64,000 bases of DNA. It comes from Cyanophora paradoxa. Lineage: Eukaryota > Glaucocystophyceae > Cyanophorales > Cyanophoraceae. The translations under genes were made by a program, and so were the position numbers. The first letter of the stretch is position 1. Each line of letters begins with the position of its first letter. Under the pieces are notes generated by a model that did not search any database, was not told the DNA's origin, and saw nothing but the letters and a program-made list of their open reading frames with translations. Shown one piece after another: positions 11,691 through 22,701 of the stretch. The stretch spans positions 620,001 to 684,000 of the forward strand of contig QPMI01000017.1 in NCBI GenBank assembly GCA_004431415.1, in the 5' to 3' direction.

Positions 11691-12052
11691 CTCGTTTTCT
11701 CTCGAGCTCATTGATAATTGGCGGCCGCGGCCGCGGGCCGGGGGGCGATCGCCGCCGGCGCCAGGAATTCGAAGATGCCCGGTGTAACCGGCGGCGAGCG
11801 ATGCTTGCTGCGTGTGCGGAACGCGCGCGACGCCTTCGCCGCGAGCTACACGCGCCGCCGCCCTCGTTTCCAGTCGTGACGCCCTTTTCGTGCCGTACCC
11901 GTCTAGCTTAGCTTTTTGCCAGTTTCAAGGGGATCCGCCCGCCCCCGCAGCCACGGCGACCTCGAGAGCGTGTCATCTTCGAGCGTACGCGACGCCGGAG
12001 CCGCGATCGTCGTCCCCTCCCCACGTCGGCCAAGCGCGGTGCAGCGCTGGGA
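11691..12052. other. Intergenic, upstream of CK2 beta
   Basis: No gene was identified. The stretch should hold the promoter and 5' UTR of the CK2 beta gene that starts at 12053. No TATA box or other element could be named with confidence. Confidence 0.4.
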
Positions 12053-13879
12053 ATGGGAAAACGCAAAGCAGCGAAGCGTGCAGCAGATCCCGAGCCAGTT
12101 ACGCAAAAGATGGAGCTGGAAGTGGAAGAAGTGCCCCCTGAGCCGGCCCCCGCGAAGCAGGACTCGAGCAGGCAGTCCCCTGTGAAGCAAAGTGGTGGGC
12201 CCTTCTCCCGTCGCGTCTTCTGGCGCGACGTTCGCATACTTCTCCGATCTGACACGTCGTACGCCCTCCAGCGCCTCTGGAGGCTGACAGTAGTGCCGAC
12301 TCTGATCCGCTCGAAGAGGTTCGCAAGCGTCCCGCCGCTTGTCCTACCGCGTCGCGGGCCTTAGAACGCGTGCATGTGCTGCGCGTATGGCGTACTCACG
12401 CGGGAGAGCAGGTGGAGCTCACGACGCCCGCTCTCTTCGTTACCAATGTCTCCCCCGCCCCTCTCCCGCCCGCCCCCGCGAGGCTGACTCTCAGGTCTTC
12501 CGCAGGGGTCTTTTGGGCTGGAGGACGTGGCTTCTGAAGCGTCGTCCGAAGGGGATGGGTTTGGTGCGCTTTGCGAATCGCATCGCGTGCCTTGCGCTTA
12601 TCCGTGCGGCCCTGCAGCCTCAGATGACGACTCGCAAGATCAGAGCTGGGTCAACTGGTTCTGCCGCTTAAAGGGGGTGCGTCATTGCGGCCTTTGGATC
12701 GCGGGATCCGGGCCCTGATCTCCCAGCCCTCGCAGAACGAATTCTTTGTTGAGGTAGACGACGAATGGATACAGGACGACTTCAACCTGCACGGCTTGAA
12801 TCAGCAGGGTGCGCCGTCCGCGCGGCAAAAGGAATCGCGCGACGCCGCGGCCGACGCCGGCCCGCCCGCCAGTCCCGGCGCCCTTCTATGAGGCGGCACT
12901 GGACTTGATACTAGACAGCGAGAGCCAGGAGGACTCGCTCTCCGAAGAGCAGCAGGAACTCGTGCGCGCGCCGCGAGCGCCCCGCGCCGCGCAGCGCTGC
13001 GTGCTCGCCGGGCGCCGGCTGACCGGCCGCCCGCCCCCGCGCCGCAGCTCGAGTCGGCGGCCGAGCTGCTCTACGGGCTCATTCACGCGCGGTACCTCCT
13101 CACGGCGCGGGGGACGCAGCAGATGGTCCGCCCGGCCCCCGCCCCCGGCCCCCGGCCCCCGCCCCCGGCTCCGGCCCCGCCTGATGCCCCGCAGCTGGAG
13201 AAGTACAAGCGGGGGGTCTTCGGGCGGTGCCCGCGCGTCCTCTGCGACGGGCAGGAGGTCCTTCCGGTCAGCGCGTCCCCGCGGGGGCGGGCGGGGGCCG
13301 CGGGGCGGGGGCCAACGGGGCGGGGCGGGGCGCAGGTGGGGGAGAACGACCTGCCGCGGCACTCGCACGTGCAGCTCTTCTGCCCCAAGTGCGAGGAGAT
13401 CTACCGCCCCCCGAACCGCCCCCACCGCCTCCTCGACGGCGCCTACGTCCGCCCCACCCCGCCCCGCCCCGCCCCGCCCCGCAACGGGACGCCCCTCTGA
13501 GACCCCCCCCTCTCAGTTTGGGACGAGCTTCCCGCACGTGTTCCTGCAGTGCAACCCGGAGCTGCTGGTGACGCGGCAGCCGGCGAAATACGTACCCCGC
13601 GTCTTCGGCTTCAAGGTCTTTCGCGGCCCGCCCCCCGACCCCTCCGCCCCCTCCTCCTCCGCGCCCCCCTCCTCCACCTCCCCCTCCGCCGCCACCCCGC
13701 CCTTCCCCGCCCTCGGCCCCGCCCCGCCCCTCCCCACCGAGTCGCCCCCGCCGGCCGCGGGGGCCCCCGGCGGGGGCGGCGGGCCGACGTCGGACGGGCG
13801 CAAGGGCAAGGGGACCAAGAAGAAGGCGGTCAACCAGGGGAGCAACGGCATGGGCAAGGTCGGCAAGTTCGGCACCTAG
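12053..13879 (+). CDS. CSNK2B: Casein kinase 2 regulatory (beta) subunit
   Basis: This is the regulatory subunit of the tetrameric Ser/Thr kinase CK2, which dimerises through a zinc ribbon and docks two catalytic subunits. The conserved core is unmistakable: [48 protein letters not shown], then the zinc cysteines in FGRCPRVLC and FCPKC, and [11 protein letters not shown]. Exons: 12053-12258, 12291-12318, 12506-12676, 12736-12808, 12873-12961, 13048-13125, 13195-13266, 13336-13446 and 13517-13879 (stop 13877-13879). The core is preceded by about 120 residues rich in Ser/Asp/Glu, and it ends with a Pro/Ser-rich then Lys/Gly-rich tail. The usual protein is about 215 aa, so both extensions are extra. 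Intron 1 (12259-12290) is only 32 nt. The 12319-12505 interval may hide another small exon. Confidence 0.95.
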
Positions 13880-14740
13880 CTAGGCGCCCCGGCCCCGGCC
13901 ACGGCCCCGGCCCCCGCGCACCGCCCCCGGCCCAGCCCTCCCGCCCCGCCCCCGCCGCTCCCCGCCCCCCGTAACTAGTGTCTTTTCAGCCCCTCCAGTC
14001 CGCAGTACTCGTTGCCCGAGTTCGAATCGAACGTTCGCGCGATTAATATTACCGTGGCCAGCCTCATCAAGAGCTTGGGGCGCGTGCTCCTAGATTTCCT
14101 TGGGCTCTGGGGCTAACCCGCGGTTATGATCCTTAACATTGCCGGCTTGCAGTTGCAATTGGGGCTTGGGGCTTGAGCTTGGGGGCTAGCCGGGGGTCTC
14201 GAACGGGATCCGGAATCGAACGTCACAACATGCACATGCATATGTACACGCGCCCGATATATCGATCGCACTTGCTGTCGACGTCGCACGTATAAGTACT
14301 CTACAAAATTAACGTGAAAAACCTGAATTCCCCTCCTCTCAATTGCAAGTCAAGCACATCGCAAGTGGTGAAGCTCAAGCATTCGAATTCAATAGATTTG
14401 CATCACATGAATGCTGATGAAACTGCAGCTGTACAAAAGAATCGAATTTACAAACAGGTCCGAATGAGCCTGAAAGAGAGGCAGTGGGGCGGGCTGCGGA
14501 AGGGGCGGAGCAAGGGACGAATGCTTCAAGGGAGTGCGGGCGTGGACTGTGGAGAAGACGGGGGTGTCATCGCGGGCCGGAGGGTTCGGGTCGAAATGAA
14601 AGACCGGATCCCGAGTGCGGAGACCGGGGGACGGGCGGCGGATCGGGAACTGGGGATGAGGATGGACGGCGGGCCGGGGATGCGGGAGGGCAGGCTCGGA
14701 TTCGGAGGCGGCCCGGGGGCCTTAATAGCCGTGCCGGCGG
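13880..14740. other. Intergenic between CK2 beta and p25-alpha
   Basis: The two genes converge here. No supported exon was seen. The centre (13975-14460) is AT-richer with many short palindromes (for example cgatatatcgatcg near 14254). The open frame at 14314-14757 on the plus strand lies partly opposite the p25-alpha 3' end and has no recognisable features. Confidence 0.5.
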
Positions 14741-15385
14741 CTACCAGTAGCCGTTGATGTGCACGCCGCGGCCGTTGCCCTGCTCGTCGAATCGCTGCTT
14801 GTAGACGCCTGCGGCGGGGCGGAAGTGAGGCGGAGCCGGCCGTGGGCGGGATCGCAGAAGCGGACGTACCCGTGTACTTGGTGTGGTCGGTGAGGCGGTC
14901 GAAGATGTTGCCGCGCGTGGCGGTGGGCGTGGAGCCGTTCGTCGTGGCCGACCCGCCGCGGACGAGGGCGTGGACCTTGGAGAGGTCCCCCGCGTACTTC
15001 TCGTTGGCGATCTCGGAGAGGGCGCGCTTGAACTGGTCGAAGGTGAGCCGCCGCTCGCCCTTCGTCTTGCAGCGGTTGAAGACGAGGTCCACCGAGGTCG
15101 CTGCGCGCGCGGGGGGTCGGTCAGCGCATGCGCAGCGGAGGCAGCGCGCAGCCGCGGGGCGCACAGGTGTAGCGCGTGTCGACGATCTTGATATCTTTGC
15201 AGAACTTAGCGAACCGCGCGTTGTCCATCGTGTCGGCTCTGCGCAGCGGGGCGCGGAGTTCAGGGCGCGGCGGGCCGACGGGCGGGCGGGAGCGGGGCGA
15301 AAGCGCTAGCTACTCACCCGGCGTTGCCCTGCCCGAACGACGCGTGCTCGAGGAAGCGGGAGTAGAGCTCGTTGTCGGACAGCAT
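14741..15385 (-). CDS. p25-alpha / TPPP-like protein
   Basis: p25-alpha proteins bind tubulin and are typical of organisms with cilia or flagella. On the minus strand four exons fit exactly: 15318-15385 (ATG), 15165-15238, 14870-15100 and 14741-14808 (stop 14741-14743). They give 146 aa with all introns 61-79 nt and GT-AG. Diagnostic parts are ARFAKFCKDIKIVD, TSVDLVFNRCKTKGERRLTF, FKRALSEIANEKYAGD and the C-terminal signature NIFDRLTDHTKYTGG followed by KQRFDEQGNGRG. The chain ends at HINGYW a few residues after the RFDEQG motif, so it is a short form without the extra tail of animal TPPP. An upstream in-frame extension is possible but unneeded. Confidence 0.93.
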
Positions 15386-16059
15386 CTTGTTGGAATGGGT
15401 GGAGTCTTTCGCCGGGGCTGGTGCTCAGCTGAGGCTGTGGCGGCGAGGCGATCGCACGATCTGGCTCGGTGATGATGTAGCTAGCAAGCTTCTCTGACGG
15501 TTAGGAGAGGCTGCAGGCTCGAAGGCAGAGGGGCGCGGCGGGCGGAGGAGGAGGCGTGCGCGCTCGATGAGTGTAAAGAAAAGCGAGGCGCAGGCGCGGT
15601 TTTGATGCAGGGCCATGCGCGGCCACGTCGCTGCCCACGTCGCTCGTTCATGGTCAACCGCCACGTCCGCGACACGCGCCAACTGCCACGTCGAGCTTGA
15701 AGGGAGCGGGGGGGAGAGCTGTGGGAGGGTACAGTGCAACTCACCTGTTCGTCGCCGTCCTTCCCGAGTTCCACAGGTTCTGGGTTCTAGGCTTCTAGCT
15801 CTGATCTCTGCGCTAAGCTAGCACGGCAACAGCAGGTGCGCCGGCTCCGCGTCCCCGCGAATAGAAGCTGGCTGGTTCGTCGGGGCCGTCTTCTTCCGCG
15901 GCCTTGCCACGCCGGCCGCGCCAACCTAGAGTGACCTCTTCCTTGCAGCAGCACACCCCCCGCCCCCCACTAGCTAAAGTTCGGACCGGTTTTTCGCGAA
16001 GTCTACTTCTGGGCCTCCGCTCTCCGGCTCCTGCGCCTGTGCAGCTCCGTACCTTCCTC
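15386..16059. other. Divergent intergenic region
   Basis: This region lies between two divergently transcribed genes and so should hold both promoters. No exon or named promoter element could be supported. Confidence 0.45.
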
Positions 16060-18507
16060 ATGCCAATTCCCCTCAGATTTATCGATCCGATGGGCCCGCT
16101 CATCCTTGCGGGTATCGCGCTCGGGTATTTGGGCTGGCTCAAATTGCGCACGCTCGGGCCCTCCCCGATCAGCGAGCTCCCCGATGGTGCGTGGTCCGAA
16201 TGTTGAGCTTAGAGTCTCGCCGCGCGCGCGTGATGCGCCGGCGGGCAGAGCTGCTGCTGCGCATCTTCTTCCACCTCGGCCCGGTGGAGGCGCACGAGGC
16301 GCGGCTGTTCGCCGTGTGCCGCCGCTGGAAGGAGATCATCGGCGAAACGCGCTGGGAGAGCTTCGAGCTCGCCCCGACGTTCGCCGTCGCCCGCTACGGG
16401 TCGGCCCGCGCCCTCCGCCGCGGCTCAGCTTTCCGCCCCGCGTGACGCGCCGGCAGGCCCAAGGCGCCCGAGCGCATCCTGGAGCGCCTTCGGAACGCGG
16501 CGGAGCCGGCGGGCGGGGCGCGGGAGCCCGAGGCGCCGGGCTTCCGGCGGACGTGCGCGGCGGGGGCGCGGCGCGTCGTCGTGACGGCGCGCAACGACGG
16601 CGCGGCGGGCCTCGCGCTCGAGTCGCTTGAGGCGCTGGCGGCGCAGGCGCGGGGCGCGCTCGCCGGCGTGACGCTCGTCGTCTACGCGGCGGCCAGCGAC
16701 CCCTTCAACGGCTTCGCCGACCGCTTCCTGGGGGCCGCCCTGCAGATCCTGGAGCGGGCCGGGTGCCCCGTGGAGCACCTCTCCCTGGAGGTCCTGGGGA
16801 CGTACGAGCCGCGGCGGCGCCCGCAGCAGCCGCACGAGGCCGACGAGCTCCCCCGCCTCCACCTCGTCCCCTCCCTCCTCCCCTCGGGCCCCGCCTCCGC
16901 TCCCTCATCCTCCCCCGCGTCCGCCGCCCCGCCCCCGCCCCCGCCCTCGCCGCCGCCCGCAGCGAACGCCGCGAACGCCGCGCGCGCAGGTGTGCGCGCT
17001 GCCGCCGGCGGACCTGCGGGAGATCGCGGAGCGCTGCCCCGCGCTGGAGCAGCTGCACGCGACGCTGCACCCGGCGGCCGTGCCGCACCTCGGCTGCCTC
17101 GCGGCCGCCCCGCGGCTCACCTCCCTGGAGCTCGCCTGCCGCTCGCCGGCGCTGCGGCCCGAGGCCCTCGCGCAGGGTCTGGAGGCCCTCGCCGCCTCGC
17201 CCCTGGCCGCCGGCCTCGCCAGGCTCGTCCCCATCACCCCCGTCTGCTTCGACGCCCGCGCCGCCGCCGCCCTCGCCCGCCTCCCCGCCCTCGAGACCGC
17301 CGTCGTCCAGGTGCCCCCGCCCCTCTTCTTTCTCCCCCTCAACTCTTTCCAAGCCTCAACTCCCGCGTCGCAGGTGGACGACGCGGGGGCGCTGCGGGCG
17401 CTGGGGGCCGGGGGCGGCCTGCCCCGCCTCCGCACCCTCGAGATCATCTTCCAGGGCGCCCAGGCCGACCCCGAGAGGACGGGCGGCGCCGATGGGGCCG
17501 ACGGCGAGGTGGCGGCGGCGGCGGCGGGGCGGCGGCGGGTGCGCTGCTGCGGGCGGCGGCGGAGCTGGTGGCGGGCCTGCCCGGGCTGGAGCAGCTGGAC
17601 GTGGCGGTGGCGGCCGGCGAGGGCGACGCGGCCGGCGAGGCGGCCCTCGCCGAGGCCGCCGTCCGCTGCCTCCGCAGCTTCCGCGCCGTCAACGCCCGCC
17701 GCGCGCACCCCTCCCCCGCCCTCCTCGCCGCCCTCGCACCCGCCCCGCGCCTCCAGACCCTCTCCGTCGCCCGCCCCTACGACGCCGCCGACGGCCCCGC
17801 GCTGGCCGCCCTCGCTGACTTCTTCTGCGCCCGGCGCCCGCCCGCCTCCGCCGGCGTCGCCCGCACGCGTCTCTTCCTCTCGGCCATGCCGGGCGCCTGC
17901 GAGGCCGCCCGCCGCCTCGGCCCGCTCCTCGAGGGCAAGGGCGAGCTCCGCCTCGCCCTGCCCTTCGGCCGGCCCCACGCCTGCGACCGCCTGTGCGCCC
18001 GTACCCCGCGCCCCTTCCCCTCGTCTCCCCGCCGAAGCCGACCCGCGCCGGCGCCGGCGCAGGTGCGAGCGGCAGGGCACGCCGCAGTTCCTCTACCACT
18101 CCCTGGTGTACATGAGCCGGCGGGCGCGGATGGCGCACGGGCCGGACCCGCGCTACGGCGTCCTCTGCCCGCGGACGCCGCCGACGGAGAGCGGCGGGCC
18201 CTTCTCGACGCTGATGGTCCGGCGGACGGAGCAGGCGTGGCACTACTGCGTCCAGCGGGCGGCGACGGGGGCGGGGGCGGGGGCGGGGCCGGGGGCGCCG
18301 GCCGAGCTAACGTGGGCGCCCTGCGGGAAGCCGGGGGGCGGGCTGGCCGGGGTGGGCGACGCGGAGGCGCGGTTCGTCGCGTGGCTGGCGGAGGCGGACC
18401 CGACGCCGCCGCCGCCGGAGGCGACGCCCTTCGTCACCGACGTGCTCGCCGCCGCCGCCCCGGGGATCCCCTCCCTCGCCCGCATGCCGCACCTCGCCCT
18501 CCTCTAG
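16060..18507 (+). CDS. F-box / leucine-rich-like protein with N-terminal membrane anchor
   Basis: This is probably a substrate adaptor for an SCF ubiquitin ligase. Exon 1 (16060-16186) encodes a hydrophobic stretch, MGPLILAGIALGYLGWLKL, then ISELPD. After a 62-nt intron, exon 2 (16249-16399) completes a textbook F-box: ISELPDELLLRIFFHLGP and LFAVCRRWKEIIGETRWESF. Exon 3 is 16457-16865, exon 4 16990-17310 and exon 5 starts at 17374. Further exons run to the stop at 18507. The remainder consists of Leu/Ala-rich repeats such as LTSLELACRSPAL and LPGLEQLDVAV, typical of LRR-type solenoids. A frame change near 17515-17540, in a GCG/GGC run, is either a missed intron or a run-length error. The membrane anchor ahead of the F-box is unusual. 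A second F-box/LRR-like gene lies at 38.6-40.7 kb. Confidence 0.8.
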
Positions 18508-18739
18508 CTCCCGCTTTAGCTGTAGCTAGGCCCTAGTAGGCCCTCTGCGATCGGCTGTTGCTCTGAATTCGAATTTCTCACGAAATGCCGACGTGCGCCG
18601 CTTGCACGCGCCGTCAAGGCCGGCGGCTTCCCCGGGTACGGCGGCAGGTCGGCTTGAGCTTGACCTTCACGAACTTCGCCCGGCGGCCGCGCCAGCTCCA
18701 GCGCCACGCGCCAGCGCCCTACTGCACCTCTTGCTGTAA

Positions 18740-20632
18740 GTGGAGGTCGGAACGAGCGGGGAGGTGCCGGGCGGCCGCGGGCGGATGTGCGCAGCCGCGC
18801 CAGCACCGAATGGCAGCGCCAGCAGCAGCAGCGCGGCCGTGAGCGTGCACACACGTATAAGGCACATTCTGCAGTGTCCAGCGTGCGCCGAGACGCTCTC
18901 CGACCCGCGAGTCCTCGGATGCAGCTGCACGCTCTGCGCCGAGTGCCTGCGGCGGCTGGCGCGCGCTGGCAGCCGGTCGTGCCCGTCGTGTAGGAGGCCG
19001 ACGCTCCCCCTGACGCTCGAGCAGGCCCGCTTGCCCCTGCAGTGCCGCGTGAGCGCTCGCTCCGCTCATCGCCGGCTTCACATGCAGGTGGAGGCGGTGC
19101 CCCCGAACCTCATCGCGGCCGCCATCCTGGAGCAGTGCGCGGCCGGCAGCTCCGCGCGCTGCGGCTCCGCCTGACGCGCCGCAGCGGGGGCATCGTGGAG
19201 CCGCCGTCGGTGTGGCGCATGATGACGGACAGCCTCGTCGACGCGCTCCCCGACGAAGACGCCCCCGCCGCCGTGCGCCGCCTCCGCAGCGCCCTCTGCG
19301 CCATCCCGCCCGCCCGCCCGCCCGCGCCGACGCGCCCGGGCGCGCAGCAGCCGCAGGGGAGGGCGGGGGTGGCGAAGGCGTCGCCAGCTGCGCGGGCGTC
19401 GGACGGCGGCTCGAGCTGCGACGGCTCGGGCGCGGGGGCGGCGGAGGAGCGGCCGCGGCGGAAGCGGGCGCGGACGGCGTTGGACGAGTCGACGCTGGGG
19501 CGGGAGCAGGTGGAGGCGGCGCTCCTGCGGCCGGCCCCGCGCCCCGGCGGGGAGACGCTCTCGGAGCAGCAGCGCCGCCAGGAGCTCGAGGCCGCCTGCC
19601 TGCGCCGCCTTGTCTCCCTCGCCCGCCGCCCGCCCGCCCCGCCGACCGGCCCTGGGCCGCCGCCGCCCTCGCCCGCCTCGCCGCCGAGGGCGGCCCCCGC
19701 GCCGCCGCCCTCGCCCGCGCCGACGCCGTCCCCGCCCTCCTCGAACTCGTCTGGCCGGCCCCGGCCCGCCTGCGCCCCGCCGGCCCCGCTGGAGCCGGCG
19801 CTGCGGGCGGCGCTGCTGGAGGCGGCGGGGGCGCTGGCGGAGGACGCGGCGGCACGGGGCGCCGTCGCCGCCTCCCACGAGGGCCTCGCGGCGGCCCTGG
19901 CCGAGCTGCGCGCCGCCGGCCCGCTCGCCGCCGGGCCCTCCGCCTCGCCGCCGGCCTCGCCGCCTCGCCGAGGGCCGCCGCGCCCTCGCCGACCTCGACG
20001 GCCTCGGCGCCCTCCTCGCCGCCCGGCGCGCCCTCGGCCCGCCTCCCCGCTCGCCCCGCCTGCGAGCGCGCGGCGGCGGCGCTCGCGGTGGGCAGCGTGG
20101 CGGCGCTGGAGAACCTGGTGGACGCCGGCGTCTCGGAGGCGGTCTGGGCGGAAGCCGGCGCCCCCGCCGAGGCCCTGGGCGTCCTCTCCCTCGCCGTGGG
20201 CACACCCACGGAGGGCGAGGCGCTCGAGCGCGCAGCGCACGCGCTCGTCCACCGGCACGCCGCCTCGGGGGACCCCTTCGCCGCCTCGGCGCCGCCCGCC
20301 TCCTCCGCCTCTACGCCTGCGGCCCGGCGCCGCGAGCGCCCGCGCGGCGGCGGCGGCCGCGGCCGCGCCGCCCCGCCGATGGCCTCGGCGCTGGCGCGGT
20401 GCCCCGGGGCGGTGCCCGTCCTCGTGGCGCTCCTGCGGGAGCGCAGCGAGGAGGTGCGGGCGGCGGCGGGGCAGGTCCGTCCGCCCGTCCGCGCCGCCCC
20501 CCGCCTCCTCCAACGCCCTCCTCCACCTGGCAGGTAGTGGCGGCGGTGCGGCGGGACGGGGCGGGGGCGGCGGCCCTCGACCAGTTCCTCCCCGACGTCC
20601 TCCTCCCCTCCACCTGCGACTACATCCTCTAG
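18740..20632 (+). CDS. RING-finger and armadillo-like repeat protein, probable E3 ubiquitin ligase
   Basis: The first exon encodes a short Ser/Ala-rich leader and a RING finger at about 18875-18992: QCPACAETL, GCSCTLCAECLRRL and RSCPSCRRP. The metal ligands read C-x2-C, C-x-C, C-x2-C, C-P-x-C, with Cys where RING proteins usually have His. A 39-nt intron (19049-19087) leads to VEAVPPNLIAAAILEQ. Later exons encode alanine/leucine-rich helical repeats resembling armadillo units, for example AVPALLELVW, AAAALAVGSVAALENLVDAG and PVLVALLRERSEEVRAAAGQ. The end is FLPDVLLPSTCDYIL with a stop at 20630-20632. The start is either ATG 18740 or the internal Met at about 18785. The arrangement suggests an E3 ligase with an ARM substrate-binding region, as in plant PUB-ARM proteins, but with RING instead of U-box. 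Frame changes at about 19660-20050 were not fully resolved. Confidence 0.75.
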
Positions 20633-21163
20633 CCCCGGCGGCCCCGCGCCCCCTCGCCTCCGCCCGCCCACTGCATGAGCGCTAGCATGAGCCCTTCGAA
20701 TTCCACAGCTCTGCAGCTGAACCGGTGCCGCTTGCCATGTTGGCCTTTCCTCCTCCACCTCCCCCCCCCTCCCCCCTCGCCCCTCGCCCTTCGCCCCCCC
20801 CCCCCCCCCCCCCGCCCCACCCCTGGGCCTGCCCGCCTCCCTACGTGTACGTCGTCGGAAACGAATTCAAATCGATTCAATTCTGAACACCTACGTATAT
20901 ACAGGCGCAGGCCTATTGCAATTGCAAGGCCTAGACATTACTGCAAATGACGTTATCGATCAAAATACTTAAGCTTGAAAGAACTTTAGATCTGGATCTG
21001 GACTATGTAACAGATACAAGAGCTTGCGCATGCAACTGAGCTCAGTAAATATTGAAAGAATATTGGCGAACTTTGGAAAGCATAGCACTAGCTGGAAAGT
21101 CTGGTGTACACTGTACAGGGCCGGGGTGCCCACCGACCGGCGGCTCGACGCCAGACGGCGCGC
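20633..21163. other. Intergenic, convergent 3' flanks
   Basis: No gene was identified. It contains C runs near 20761-20815 and an AT-richer stretch at 20850-21070. Confidence 0.5.
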
Positions 21164-22307
21164 TCAGCTGCTGGGGGAAGAAGCAGGGCGGCGCAACGTT
21201 AGCACGCATAGAGCAGAGAAGAGTGCACAGAAGCTTAGCGCATGCGTGCACAGCTGTTCGCACGGACCTCTTGCGAAACTCGCAGAGCACGGGATGAATG
21301 CGCGCGAACGCCTCGTGGACCTCAGCGCGGCTCTGAGCGGGGGGCGTCAGGTGCAGAGAAAGCGCGGCGGCGCAGGGCGCGGGCGCACCCTGGCGCCCGT
21401 GATCTTGATCTTGCCGCTCCTCTGAACGAGGAGGACGACCCTGGGCTCCTCCATGTGGTACGTGAGGTGCGCCGCCAGCTCGGGCTCGTACTGCGCGCCA
21501 CGCAAGGCACGGGGGGGTCAGCTGGAGGGCGAGGGCCGCGGCCGGGACAGGCGCGGCGCTCACGCTGGTGTACTTGAAGTGTTGCCGAGAGCGCGCGAGC
21601 TTCTCGAGGCGGACGGGGAAGCCGACCTCGCAGGAGCCGTTCACGGTTGTGACGCGGAAGCCGGCGAACTTGACGGGGAAGCCGAGCCGCCGGAGGACGC
21701 GGGCGGTCCGCAGCAGCGCTGCCTTCGCGTCCGCCTCCGTCTTGGCCCCCGCGCAGGTGGCCTTGCCGGTCTGGTAGACGAGGCAGGTCGCCTCCGGGCG
21801 CCGGTGGCGCATCGTGACGTGCGCCGACTTAAGCTTGTACGCGTACTCCACGTTCGGGCCCTTCATCGCCACCGTCCTCAGGTCGACCTCGCACTTCAGG
21901 TCGACGCAGGCGAGCACGTTGATCGACCTGCAGGCGGCGCGGCTGAGCCGCGCGGTGGGCGGACGCGCCCTTCACGCCGACCGAGCGGCAAATACCACGG
22001 AAAGCTCGCGATGCGGAAGGGTGCCGGCGCGGCGGCACCCTCGCTGCGGGCACGCGCATGTGAGCACGCACATGTACATCGGCAGGCGGCCGAGCAGGGC
22101 GCACCAGTCGCGAGTCTCTCGCTTCACCTTCGAATTCAGGCTAATGGGCTTTCTTGTGTGCTGCGGGACTGCTGCTGTCGCCTGAGCCGCCGGCGTGGGT
22201 GTGTGCCGGATGAGCTGGAGGAATGCCTGGTAGGTCGCGAGCGGGACTGCGGCTGTGGGCTGCATGTTTGTGGCGAGGCGGGCGGCGGCTGCACGAAGAC
22301 ACGACAA
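21164..22307 (-). CDS. TBP: TATA-box-binding protein
   Basis: TBP is the saddle-shaped core promoter factor used by all three nuclear RNA polymerases. On the minus strand exon 21564-21927 encodes the first repeat: INVLACVDLKCEVDLRTVAM, EYAYKLKSAHVTMRHRRPEA, GKATCAGAKTEADAKAAL and FPVKFAGFRVTTVNGSCEVG. Exon 21389-21490 continues with YEPELAAHLTYHMEEPRVVL and SGKIKITGAR. Exon 21268-21332 gives EVHEAFARIHPVLCEFRK. A 97-nt intron (21171-21267) would then lead to a stop at 21164-21166. If that intron is not used, the frame stays open to 21042. Introns at 21333-21388 and 21491-21563 are GT-AG. The N-terminal exon is less sure; a plausible start is the Met at 22307 or 22265, giving a Gln/Ala/Thr-rich leader. 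The core is well conserved for the family. Confidence 0.92.
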
Positions 22308-22701
22308 GCTGCTGATCGAGGGTTGGCTCGAGCAGCGAGTCCGCCTAGTCGTTTGGAGTCGGCCTCAGGTGACCTCCGGAGCGAGACTCAGTGGGACCCG
22401 AGCTTATGAAGCCGCAATTCCGCCGCAGTAAAGCCGCTGGAAGCTCGACGTTGTTCTCCAGGATCCCCAGCCCCCGAGCGGGCCGCGCGGTCGCCGCGAC
22501 GCGCGCCAGGCAGCCGAATCGGACTGACATCGCACCTCGCTGTGCTCCAACAAGCTGAAAAGCATTAACGAGACCTTTGAAGCCGAAGCCGGAGACCGGA
22601 GTGGCGCGGAGTGGCCAGGATGAAGGCATCAAGCTGCGAACGAAGAGATCCTCTACCCTAGACGAAAAAAAGAAAGGCGGTGCCGCTGCTCGGGTCGCGC
22701 G
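22308..22701. other. Divergent intergenic region between TBP and the CBM20 gene
   Basis: This probably holds both promoters. A minus-strand open frame at 22345-22632, with GILENNVELPAALLRRN, could be an extra 5' exon of TBP, but no similarity supports it. Confidence 0.4.

Noticed and set aside
14010-14225. GTTCGAATC-like words suggestive of a tRNA T-arm (also near 58172 and 32690).
   Set aside because: No matching acceptor stem, D-arm or anticodon arm can be folded around them.
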